Assembly: GCA_002118135.1 (NCBI GenBank)
Contig: BDIU01000067.1
Span: forward strand, 1-64,000
Direction: 5' to 3'
Length of the DNA stretch: 64,000 nt
Source: Trebouxia sp. TZW2008
Lineage: Eukaryota; Chlorophyta; Trebouxiophyceae; Trebouxiales; Trebouxiaceae
Positions 33,301-43,638 of the stretch are shown here, in pieces. The position numbers and the translations under genes are program-made. The notes beneath the pieces are model-generated. The model was not told the DNA's origin and did no database searches. It worked only from the letters and a program-made list of their open reading frames with translations. Each line of letters begins with the position of its first letter. The stretch's first letter is position 1.

Positions 33301-35008
33301 ATAAAGCGTGTACCGATCAGCTTCCAAAAGCCACTGGAGTAATCAAAGTTTAGCTGTAAGGACACTGTGTTACCCACAATCGAGACACATGGCCAGCAAT
33401 GTAAGCGTCATTGATGTTGCTTGGACACTTCCTGCATCTGGATGCACTTTGCTAGCAACATGGCTGGCGTGTGTTACTCAGCATGACTCACCTCCTCAAG
33501 GTTGAGCTGCTCACTGAGTCTGTGACTGACTGAGCGGGTTGAGCTCTTGGACATCTGGTGAGCCAGGGTGGGTGCAGGGGAGGAGAAAGCACGAGACATG
33601 GTGCTGATGGGCATGGTCACTGGTGTGTCTGATGAGCTCTTCTGATGCTGAGCAGGCGGCGAGTGCTTGGACAGCCTGCGCGAGCAATACCCAAATATCT
33701 GCAGTTGGTGCTGTTTCAAGGCAATCTGGCCCTGGACACAGGACTGACATTGTGAGACATGTAGCTGCCATTTGCATGGGTGGCACTTGCATTCATGAGT
33801 GCCAATCCCAATTGAACAGTGGAGCATGCAAACTTGATTGAAGCTGGCGAACATCCACATGCAGTATATGCAGGCTGAACAGAGCCATGATGAAGCTTGG
33901 AAGTTGTGTGCTAAGACCAAGGCTGACCCAAGACAGCAACACTGGACAAAGAAATTGATCTCGTGCAACATGCAGCCTTGCTCAGCACAGATAGCAGTTG
34001 CATCTGTCAGGATGTGAGGATCAGGTTGGACGACAAAGTTCTGAATGTTTTGGCTGTACATCAGCAATTTTGAGGCCTGACCTGCGCTGCCGTTGGCTGC
34101 CCATCAGCCTTGTCACCATTGTCTGCAGATACTTCAGGCTCTTCTGCATGGCTGCAATACACAGGCAGAGCGTCATTGCATGTTTGACAGTGCTTGCAGC
34201 TTCAAAATAAGATATGCAAAGTATGTAGAGAAGAGATACAGGGTACACCAGCAGGTCGAGGGCATTGCAACAAGGTTTTGGAGAACACCCAGCTTCACAG
34301 CAAGCTGTTGCTAAATTGTGCATCAATGCGCAAGAGATATCTGTTGATGACAATTGCATTTGGGTCGCCAGCTTGGCTTCAAAAGCTTGAGGACTTCGTT
34401 GTCACACCAACACAAATTCAATGGCTGTGTCTTTGCAATTGTCATTCATTCTGCACGGCATTGTTTCTGAACAATGCTACTGACCTGGTGACATAGCACT
34501 CAGCGTTGTGTTGGCTTGGGCGCAGAAGTCCTCTGCTCTGTCTAAGACTTGCTGAGAGGCTTTGTATCTGCAGTCGTGAAGTCATGGATAATGAAGCTTT
34601 GCTACACAGCCTGCTGCACCTGGCTCCTCACCTGGGGAGATACCGTTTGAGGAGGGCAACGCATTTGTCCACAACTGCTAGACTGCAAATCCACCACCAA
34701 CTTTAGACATGCACAGTGTTTGCAATAAGGCCGAAGCATGCATTTCGGTTGCTCTGACCTCAGGGGCTCGCCAGTTGCCCTATTGAGAACTGTGAGATAC
34801 ACCGTGTCCACCTGTGTCGAGTCCGACAAGTACTCCTGCATCGAGCATCAGCTTCACTATGACAGGCTTTACGCTATGGACAAACAAGCTTTTTGCGTCA
34901 GCGCACCTGCAAGGTGTTCAAGGCGTTGCCCTCCAGCAAGGGACCATACGGCTGGGTTGTTTCAGCGACAGCTCGCAGCAAGCGAGGTGCCGCCGCTGGA
35001 GAAGCCAT
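24369..35008 (-). CDS. Very large unidentified helical-rich protein
   Basis: A chain of minus-strand exon-like frames running in one direction suggests one gene of more than 20 exons, roughly 1,300-1,700 residues; I do not recognise the family. The start is the ATG at 35008 (MASPAAAPRLLRAVAET, then LLEGNALNTLQ, donor GTGCGC). Next come EYLSDSTQVDTVYLTVLN (34838-34760), LAVVDKCVALLKRYLPR (34686-34633) and YKASQQVLDRAEDFC (34574-34493). Later blocks include YTLYRGQLCFLQDPPSNWAI (33320-33150), YAKRQLSLYRLQLFVWVM and CMVLDRLDQG (32620-32450), LDMYLKATPAVAFPLTLVMM (31940-31735), RNLLVVILDHAAIL (29900-29840), a long Ser/Gln-rich exon with SINTSSIFVSVIKRLALHLK (about 28880-27840), ALFAELLRDADARVRYHASI (24640-24550) and the C-terminus with NDEKLLSNPYLQ. 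The leucine-rich amphipathic helices and the RDADARVRYHAS pattern suggest an ARM/HEAT-like solenoid. The exons could belong to two genes; no internal start or stop decides this. Confidence 0.6.
25345..25383 (-). mobile_element. Possible retroelement 3'-end fragment
   Basis: On the minus strand the stretch reads GGACCCCCTGTTGGGTCTCA followed by AAAGGGAC and an A-rich tail. It closely matches the element at 61441-61500, whose tail is TTGA-repeat. The copy lies in an intron of the large unidentified gene. Only this short 3' portion is recognisable. Confidence 0.4.
25490..25579. repeat. Two-copy tandem repeat of about 45 bp
   Basis: GCTTGCTCTCCCATAGCGCA... (25490-25536) and GCTTCCCATAGCACA... 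(25537-25579) are diverged direct copies sharing CCATAGC, AGTGCTT and a final GCGAGCTT/GTGAGCTT; a third partial start follows at 25580. They lie in the large minus-strand gene. Confidence 0.7.
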
Positions 35009-35956
35009 TCTGACAATCGCTGCTCTCGGTCAGGCAACCTCGCGTGAGATCAGTCTCGGCATGTCAGTTGGATGAATGCCAAGCGATGATCGTGAGAGCA
35101 AGTCGTAAGCAGATTACTCTTGTTCGCGCGCTGATGACGACATTGTAGCCGTGCTGTGAGTGTGCGATGCGTGGCTCCGCAGTTCGGTCAAGCTCACGCC
35201 GAGGTTTCAAGCCAGCGAGGGTGTAGTCATGCAGAGCGAGGATGCGAAACGGCAAAGCATGCAAACTTCAAACAGGTTTTAGCCAGTTGCAACACTTGTG
35301 GTCCGTGCAAAGTCTGATCCCAGCCACAGGTAAGGTCCTGACGCTTGCTATGCAGATGGACCATCTGGTGCATTTCTTTGGTCTGTAAATTCACGCGTTT
35401 CTGAAGCACTACGCTGCCGTCTTCAGCAGTCTTCACAAAGAACCAGATGTTAGAGTGAACTCGCAACGAGCTATCGTGCAACACTTTGAGCAGCAACTGT
35501 GCCGGCGGAAAACAGGCTGAGTGTTGGAAGCACACGCTGCTTCTGGAGTTCGCCTCTTTTACACCTTATACAGGCAGGTCGCTGTGTCAGATCCAGAGCA
35601 TAGCTGCCTTGTCTGCTGGTCGTTACTTGCACAGCCAACGGTTCTGGTTGCTGAAGCAAATAAGGTCAATGCGTCTTCCAGGCTGAGTTTGACCCAGAAG
35701 CAGGCTGCACGTTGCTTCATTAAGTCCGAAGTGACTAATACTGCAGTTCAAGTCATACGGCATAAGCTAGTGAACTTCTGCCTTGGATCTGGTATGTATT
35801 GAGCTGTATGGCTGGCTTTTCTGTCGATGAGTCTGTATTCTTGTGCTGTTGCTTCTGAGGTCTGGCAAATTCTGTGCACACAGACTTCTCCAGCTACTTG
35901 ACTTTGCCCTTCTCTGCAGGTAGCATAAAGCAACTGTCAGTTGCAGGCAGTATCTG
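35009..35956. other. Divergent 5' region with possible leader exons
   Basis: The large minus-strand gene starts at 35008 and the kinase-like gene is clearly coding from about 35957, leaving 948 bases. A plus-strand frame at about 35535-35793 reads protein-like (LFYTLYRQVAVSDPEH, LSLTQKQAARCFIKSE) and ends at a good donor (CTGGTATGT at 35792), so it may be an upstream exon of the kinase-like gene. A minus-strand frame at about 35500-35290 (SSLRVHSNIWFFVKTAEDGS) also looks protein-like. I cannot decide between them. Confidence 0.35.
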
Positions 35957-38900
35957 ATGTCAGATATGCAGCAGACAGAAAGTGACGCAATCGCTCGCTT
36001 ACTGGCAGGACCACCTGCAAACAGCAACGTCAGTGTAGCGTTGATCTGCTGTTGTCATTCTTGTTGCTGCTGCAAACACTTGCAGGCTCAGATGGAGCAG
36101 CTGCGCAAGGACAACAATGCATTTAGACAACAGGTGGCGATGTCAGATGCAGCTCACCAGCATGCAGCCAATTTGCTGAAGGTATGTCCAGAAGCACAGC
36201 ACCAAGTTGCTTACGCTTGCGTCCTGATGGCAGCGCAAGCTGCTTTCCAGACTCCCAATGTCCTGACAAGCTGCTTGCAGGCTGAGAATGAGCAGCTGCA
36301 GCACGCAATCAAGTCACTGAAGGTATGTCAAAAAGCATAGCACCAAGCTGTTTACGCTTGCATTTTCAGGGCAGTGCAAGCTGCATATGAGACTCTCAAT
36401 GTCCTGACAAGCTTCTTGCAGGCTGACAATGAAAAGCTGCACAAGGATGTCAATGTGTTCAAACACCAGATAGCAGTGTCAGAAGCAGCCCTACAGCACA
36501 CAGCCAACTTGCTGGAGGTATAAACAGAAACAAGGCGCCAAGCCGTCTGCACTTACATATGCATGGCAATGCCAGATGCACATTAGGTTTGCAATGTCCT
36601 GACAAGCTATCATATGGATATGCAGGCTCGGAGTCGTATCGAACAGTTCCAGCATGGGAGTCAAAAGGCACCTGATGCTGCTGCTCACTGGGTACGTGCA
36701 GTGGCGCTGATTGTTTTCCTAGGCTTGTCTCAGCATACTGGCTTGTTGTTGAATGCTGCTGCAGCGCTGCATGTTGTTTCTGGCATCATGATGACAAGCT
36801 AGGTAGGATGCACTCGTGATCCTTTCTGCACAGGATCACTGGAGCAAGTGCTGACCCAGTCAAGCATCTGGACTGCAACATGCACTTTCTCTGTTTTCTG
36901 GTTTGCTGTAGGGCATTTGTATAGCGCCACACTGCCTGACAAGTGTTGTCAGATTTGCGGAAGGCAGTACAGCATTGATCCTGTTGATATCAAAACAAAC
37001 ATGCAATTGCAATAAATGAAGGCAATTATACTGCAGAATGTCAGTTTCCTTGTATCGGTGTGTCACCTGCACCGGCAGCTCTTGTCAATTGACCTTTCAG
37101 AGGAGCAGAGGGCCAAAATCGCATCTGTCGCGGCACACAGAGCCCAAGCCTTACCTCATGAGATGCTGGTAAGTGTGACATGATTCTTGTCAAGCTTTGT
37201 GTCTACTATTCTGTCATCTGTGTTGCCTCATATGTATGGCAATGTTTGTTTGCAGTGGGAACCGGCTACGCTGACAAGCTGCATTGTCAACACCTGTCAT
37301 GCATCATCAGCCTACATGCCCTGTGAGGTCAGGTTGACCAAGGCTACCAGGAAACATTGGCCTTTCAACGTTGCAGACTGACAGCTAGGATGTGGGCCAG
37401 GAATAGGGATTCGAGGCATTTTGTGGGCTGATTGACTTTGCAGTACCTCCTCCTGCACCATGATTGCAAGGCCAGCGTTGACTTTTCAAAAGGCTTGCCA
37501 CTTGTGCACCGTATAAGCTGAATCACCACCAGACACAAACAAGGCCGTTGTCTAATACGTGCATTTGCTCGGCAGAGTGACAGCTGGTTTGTGGGAGAGG
37601 AGCTGGGTTCTGGAGGAAGTGCATCTGTGTTTGCCGTCACCAACCCTCGCTTCAAGGACATCGTGGTGAAGATAGGGGCAGAGAACAGCATTGAAGCAGA
37701 GGCAGAGTTGTTGTGGAGATTGGACCATTTCAACATTGTAAATTTGTATCTCATGCTGCACACGGAGGAGCTGCAGAGGTTTGATGAGCCTGTGGGGTAC
37801 ATGGTTCTGCAGCGCCTGGGACCCTCCTTGCAGGATACATACGATGCTGACCAGCCGTAAGTCTCAAATAATTGTTTCTGCTTGAAGGCATGCTTGACCC
37901 TGCACTTGCCCTGATGGCTGTAACAGAAGCGTCCTGCAATGCTGCAGAATAGTTGACTCATGCAGCTCCCATCAGCATACGCAAGCAAGGAGTGACTATG
38001 AGATGACTTGTTTTTGCTGTTAAATCAGCATTCACTTTACCACACTGTGTCTGCATACATGTCTAGCTTGCTATGCACAATCACGGTGACACAGTCTGCT
38101 GATTTGCAGATATTCAGTGAGGAAGGCTGTAGTGGGATTCTGTGGGCTAGCTTCAGGGCTTGCGCACATGCACAGCAAGGGGCTAGCGCTGGTGGACCAG
38201 GACCTGGCTCCCAGCAATGTCATGCTCAGCCTGGATGGCTCCCGCTGGGTCAAGGCTGATCTTGGCAATGCAGCATGGTCCAGGATAGGTGGTCAAGCTC
38301 ACAGGGTCGGCTGGTGCATGCAAGTTCACTCCTCTGCATGGACTGCCTCTGGTTCGGACATTTTGACTATCACAGCCAAGTTTCACAGCCAGGTGAAAAG
38401 CCATATGTAGCAAATCACTCGCTGCTCATGCTGCCACAGATAGTCTCTGCACTCATAGCATCGTAATTGCCCAGGCATGTCTCTCCTGCATTCACAGGCA
38501 TTCTCGCCATGTCAAGCTAAGCCAACACTGCTTGTGTTGATTTGCAGGATAAACTTTGGGTACGAGGTCAGAGATGGCCAACAGCCTGCTGAAGAAGGGG
38601 TGGTACCAGCCCAAGCCCGAGTCAGACATCTGGTCACTGGGCCATCTCATGTTGGACACGCTGGGAGGCAAAGTACCTGATGCTCAGCTGCAGCTGCTGA
38701 CGAGTCAGGAGTACATTAATGAGATGATCCATGCAGTCTGCACCAGACCCGGAGACCTGGCAAAGCAGAGGGGACATCTGCTCCTCTTGCAGGGCTACCT
38801 CCCACTCTTCGTGATTACAGAGACCAGGTAATCTTGCACTGCTGCATGGCAGCTCCTGCCAAATGCTCATGCAAAGTCAGCTCTTTGCAGAGCATGTCAT

Positions 38901-39310
38901 GTCATGTCAGTCAGTATATATCGAGGTGAGTGGGACCATTCGGCCAGAGGCTTTTGGCACACATACAGAAGCCAAACTTGAGCTATCACATATCTTATGG
39001 GTAGGCAAGCCTATTGGGTCTGCACTTGGTGTGAGAAATGGGCATCACTGCTGTCAAGGCACTAGGACAGCTGCCAAATGGATCAAGTCTTGTGCATGTC
39101 GCTTGTGATGCAGGCATGTTGCTAGAGCCTGACTAGTCTGGTGCTGGTGTGCAGGTCAGGCTTCCTAAGGAGCTGTCATGGCCACAGAGCTCTGCAGGGC
39201 CTGGACTGCAGAATGTGATCAGGTCCTGCCTGCGCAGCAGGCCCTGGAACAGGCCCACAGCCAAGCAGGTAGAGGCAGACCTGCAGGCCATCATGCAGCA
39301 GCAGGGCTAG
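35957..39310 (+). CDS. Coiled-coil protein with divergent protein-kinase domain
   Basis: N-terminal coiled coil built from repeated short exons (36086-36181, 36281-36322, 36422-36517, 36626-36691), then exons at about 37099-37168 and 37258-37327, then a kinase fold. The glycine loop is GEELGSGGSASVFAV, the beta3 lysine is in IVVKIG, and the alpha-C glutamate in EAEAELLWRLDHFN (exon about 37574-37858). The catalytic loop is LVDQDLAPSNVML, where HRD reads DQD and the usual Lys reads Ala, though Asp and Asn are kept. The DFG motif reads DLG (exon about 38109-38310). The APE region is not recognisable (MANSLLKKGWY), followed by ESDIWSLGHLMLDTLGGK (about 38580-38830). The last exon (39156-39310) ends RPTAKQVEADLQAIM, as in kinase C-lobes. 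Metal-binding Asp/Asn and Lys remain, so activity is possible but unproven. The first exon may lie further upstream. The acceptor before MANSLLKKG is uncertain. Confidence 0.78.
36086..36517 (+). repeat. Tandem exon-plus-intron duplication encoding coiled coil
   Basis: Three exons here (and a fourth, diverged, at 36626-36691) start GCTSAGAATG/GCTCAGATGG after CTTGCAG and code for heptad-like Q-x-x-x-L repeats: QMEQLRKDNNAFRQQVA, ENEQLQHAIKSLK, DNEKLHKDVNVFKHQIA. The introns between them are also homologous: GTATGTCMAAAGCA, CACCAAGYTG, TTACGCTTGC, and CAATGTCCTGACAAGC before each acceptor. So the unit duplicated is exon plus intron. Every exon is a multiple of three (96, 42, 96 and 66 bases), so copies can be added or skipped without breaking the frame. 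Confidence 0.9.
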
Positions 39311-40907
39311 TCACACAGCCTGTTAGACACCTCTGGGCAGCCCGCAAAATTGATCACACCACTGTGAGGGGCGCAATGACAGCTGCTTTTGCTATGTGAA
39401 GTTTCTGTGCTGCCTGTTTTGCTTGTCATGATGGCCATGTAACTTTGTGTCCAGCAAATCTGAGCTTGGGTGACACTTTGTTCAGTGAAATATATAGGTC
39501 TGGCAGCTTGCAGTGTGCCTTGCACTTGGTGCGATGCTTGCACGCTGCCTGTTTGGCTGAACGTCAAAGCCTCTAATGCAGGCATTCTTTGCCTGCTGCT
39601 TTACAAGATGTTCAGTTTGCCTGCTGCTGTTTTCCAGATGGACTGAACACTGCTCTGGTGGCTCTTTCACTGTGTGTGTGCTTCATACATGCACTTGTAA
39701 TGAATAGCTCTCCCACCCCAGTCATTGACAGCTGAACATCGCTGTCAGAACCAGATGTGTTCTACATCCTGACTGAATTGCATGATCAGCAAGATTTGCT
39801 TTTGTTAGATTACTTCAGGGGGGTACGCTTACTATGCACTTGTTTCAGCCCCTTCCTGTTGGTCTCATGCAGTCTGTGTTGTCCAGGAGCATAACCTTTG
39901 CTGTCAGCTGATTTTGCAACACTATGTCTTCTCAGGCTAAAATATCAGGACACGCATTCTGGTGAAGTGGAATTCAATGAGCTTGCCATCCCACACAGTT
40001 TTTGGTTATCAGTCTTGCAGGTCAAGTCATCATTGGTCCTTTGCAAGGCCATGAAAGGTGAGAAAGTGAGGCACGAACAACATAGCCAAAAGTAGCAAGG
40101 TCAAGCAGCGCGTTGGAGGCACATCAGCCCTGTCTGATGCTGAACATATACAGTGAAGCAATTAGGGCAAAGCTTCGCTGCGTCGTTGGTACAGTGTGCG
40201 CCCTCTGTAGATGCGCATACTCCCAGGAAAGTGCGCAAACGTCTCAACAACTTGCTTAATATTGGAACCACTGTATAGAGCTGTGCTATGATTGCAGGCT
40301 GAAAAAGTTTGCCTACATGGTGCTCAGAGGTGAGAGAGGCGGACCGCGAGCGCAAATTACTAAAAAGGGCAATCGAGTATTGCAAAGGTTCAGCGCATTC
40401 AGAAATTGTATTCGTCGCGGTCGTTGTGTTAATCTACTCGTTAAAGCGGACTTCGTAGCAAGCCGTTTGTAGACGCAGAGGTCAAATCTAGCTGGCCAGT
40501 GGTCGATCTGAGGGCATATCGTTCATGTCGCAGGCACCGATACAAACCGGTCATGCCCTGTGTACAATGCGTCAGCGAGAACAGGTAAACGAGCTCGTCA
40601 CTAGCGCTTTTAGTCATGCAGGTGGTGATAGCTTCTGAGCCCTACCGTTGCAGTCGCTTTCATCGCTGATGTGACGAGTGTCGAGCTGATCAGGCTTGGC
40701 GAGATTGAGTCTGCAAGGTGTCGGCCTCCCGGTCGATCAACTTCTGGCATCCGGTGCGCACGCAGACTGCGCTTTTCTAAGGAGCCATGCGATCTGACAT
40801 GGTCCGTTGGACGCCACGCCATCCGGCGTGCAGCGGCAGGCATTGAAGCTGACAGCTCTAGACTTCGTCCGTACGCTTGCTGTCGGCCGTAGTAAATATC
40901 CTGGGCC
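39311..40907. other. Long intergenic region before the syntaxin gene
   Basis: 1.6 kb without a convincing gene. The frame at 39936-40095 and the minus frames at 40101-40385 and 40610-40930 are open but resemble no family; the last is mostly a shadow of random GC-rich sequence just upstream of the syntaxin start. The first part should be the 3' untranslated region of the kinase-like gene, and the last few hundred bases, richer in CpG, the syntaxin promoter. Confidence 0.5.
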
Positions 40908-43638
40908 ATGAACGACTTGCTAGGTTCCATTCAAGTAAGCCTCAACCGGCAACCACTGCAGCTGACTGGCGCCAGGCAGGCAAAGACAAATATGAGCTGC
41001 TGATCGATTCAGTGCATCTTGTTGACGTGCACGCCGCTGCAGACCAAAGAGACGCCTTCTAGATTGTACTCGGCAGCTGACTTGGAAGCCGGCCCCCCAG
41101 CACCACAGCAGGATGCTGCTAAAGACAAAGCTATGGACGCTTTCTTCCGAGAAGTGGCAGCGGTCAAGGTGACATGATCGTCCTCATTGATCAGCGTGCT
41201 GTGAGTTGCTTACAAGCACGCGGCAGCAGCCTGTATCCGCAAGCATTCGATAGGATGACACCAGCAAGTTGCGCTTCCCCATTCTTGCCTACACTAAATG
41301 TGTCCAGTCCCTTCTACTGCGCAGGTCCAACTTGCCACCATCAAAGAGCTGCAGGAAAAGCTGCTCCTGGCTCATGAGAGGACAAAAACCATCACTAGGT
41401 CTGCAGACATGATGGAAATCAGAGGAACCATGCAGGTATATGCCTGTCACACAACAGTCACATGATAAACACCTGCCATGTCACATGAAGTCTGCTGCCT
41501 CAAGGCCTTGCTGTGTCGATGCCCCATTATGACGTCTACGTTATGCCTCCATCAAAAGGTCAAGAAATTGTGTTTGAGTTGTCCATCTGATGCAGGAACA
41601 CATGGATGAGGTCAGCACAATTGCACACACTGTGAAAACCAAATTGGAGCAACTACAAAGAGAGAACGAGGCAGCTTTGACAAGGAAGGTTAGCCATTGT
41701 ACAAGCCTAGCTGTTATGTCATCCGCCTGTCCTTGTCAAAGTTGCACTGGCCAAGTTGCCCATGTCAGGCAGTCATTGCTTGGCAACTATAGCATTCTTT
41801 GTGTGCATTTCACCAAGTTGATTCAGACAGAGGCATGTGCCACATTTGCCTTGGTTGCCAGAAGTATAAGAGGGCAGGGTCTCATTCTAGCAGTGACTTA
41901 CATGTGTCAATGGTGTGTGAACAGGGGTCAAAGGGTGCATCATCAAATGAGCTGTGGTACTCATATGAGAGAACGCGCACAAGTGTCACTGCAGCCCTGT
42001 GTAAGAAGCTGAAAGATGAGATGGGCGAGTTTCAGGATCTGCGCAATCGCCTCTTTGATGAGCACAGGTTTGCATCCTCTCTTGTCCACTTTTGTGCACA
42101 GTCCTTTGTACACTCCTTTGCACACTCCTTTGCACACTCCTTTGCACACTCCCGTGCACACTCCTTTGCACACTCCAGTGCACACTCCTTGGCACACTCC
42201 CGTGCACACTTCTGTGTGCACAGCCTGCAGTACTTCTTGTCTGCATGCACATATCCCTGGTGCTCATGGGCATCTGTGATGCTGCTGGACTGAGTGTTTG
42301 TTGTTTGCACTCATAACTTGACCCTCAAGAGCTATTCCATAGGCATTTATCCCGCTGCACATGACATGCAATACGTGAACATTTGAGAGTCGGGACTCTG
42401 AGATGCAAAGTGCATTGTGGAACACTGCGTGTTACAGTGACGCCAATAGGCACTTCTCAAGTGCACATGGACTCTCTTGATTGCTGAATATGGCAATCAC
42501 TGTTGAATATCATTCGTATGTGCTGCAGGCAAGTGGTGCAGAGGCGGGTGCATATTGTGACAGGCAAGAAGCCAACACCTCAGGAAGTCGACCAACTCAT
42601 AGACACAGGAGAGGCTGAAGGCATCTTCAAGAAAGCCATTCAGAAGACGGGCCGAGGCGCTGTAAGCAGCTTTAGTCATCCTTGCCTTGCCATGCTGCCT
42701 GAGTGTTTTATCTTTTTCATCACCCTTTACATTCTCGCATTTCAAACTCCATCACACAGCTAGGTGCATGAAAGCTCACTAGCACTGGTCAGCCAGCATG
42801 AGTGCCTGCAGTGCTGAGACGTGCATGCTGTCAAGCCATTTGTCCTGGGCACTCTGTGCCAGAACAATGCTGCATTGCAAATGTGTTGTGAACAAGCATG
42901 CCCAGCGGCTCATCTTCAAGCTACACCTGCTTGTCGGCCAATGCATTGGCTTGTGTCACTCCATTGCAGATGCATGTTGCACAAAAAAGTCTGGATAAGA
43001 TGGAGTCTTCAACACGCAGGCTTTGGACACGATGGCAGAAATCCAGGAGCGGCATGAAGCAGTGAAGGACCTCGAAACCAGTTTGTTGGACTTACATCAG
43101 ATCTTCCTGGATATGTCAGTCCTAGTTGAGGCCCAAGGGGAGATGCTGGACAACATTGAAAAGCAGGTCAGTTTGCACTGTTTCACTGTCATGACATGAG
43201 GTCTCATGCTAAACTTTGATATTGCTGAACATGTACAGGCTGACTGTGACTCAGGCAGGCGTCACAACCGTGAGAACTTAATTTGCTGTGGCCTATGCTT
43301 CATATACTCATTCTAGTCCGCAAGCAGTGCTCTTTGCTTGATTTTGGGGGAAAGTGACCACATGCTTGCACAGCAACAGTCTCTGAGTTCTGATTGAAGC
43401 AAAGCATCACTGGGTGACTACGCCATTGCAATCAAGTTGGCCTGTCCAAGAAGAGCGTTTGCATTTGCTGTTACAGGTGGGCACAGCCAAAGGATCAGTG
43501 GAGTCAGGTGTGAATGAGCTTGTTGCAGCCAAGCAGTACCAGAAGTCATCAAGAAGATGGATGTGCTGGGTGGCTGCAATTGTACTCATCATCATCATTG
43601 TTATAGTCGTCGCAGTCACCATTGCTGTCAAGTACTGA
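40908..43638 (+). CDS. Qa-SNARE syntaxin (plant SYP1-like)
   Basis: Plasma-membrane or endomembrane syntaxin that drives vesicle fusion. The tiny first exon (40908-40934) reads MNDLLGSIQ, a start typical of plant SYP1 syntaxins. Exon 2 (41043-41168) ends [15 protein letters not shown]. Then come [20 protein letters not shown] (about 41325-41433), [20 protein letters not shown] (41596-41688), [20 protein letters not shown] (about 41935-42067), [19 protein letters not shown] (about 42530-42662), the SNARE helix [19 protein letters not shown]...[10 protein letters not shown] with the central Gln (43018-43167), and the last exon (about 43477-43638) with [18 protein letters not shown] and the membrane anchor [19 protein letters not shown], ending VKY. 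The order Habc helices, SNARE motif, C-terminal anchor is complete. Intron 42068-42530 carries a minisatellite. Confidence 0.95.
42097..42216. repeat. 12-bp minisatellite, ten units, in syntaxin intron
   Basis: Ten contiguous 12-bp units of consensus CACACTCCTTTG from 42097 to 42216, with variants ending CCGTG, CAGTG and CTTGG in the middle and later units. It starts about 25 bases after the donor of the exon ending NRLFDEH. Because 12 is a multiple of three, all frames stay open and give spurious repetitive peptides on both strands. Confidence 0.95.

Noticed and set aside
40610..40930. Minus-strand 106-residue frame
   Set aside because: It overlaps the syntaxin start and promoter on the opposite strand and reads like GC-rich random sequence.
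41961..42310. Repetitive cysteine-rich or histidine-rich peptides on both strands
   Set aside because: Products of the 12-bp intronic minisatellite, not a repeat protein.
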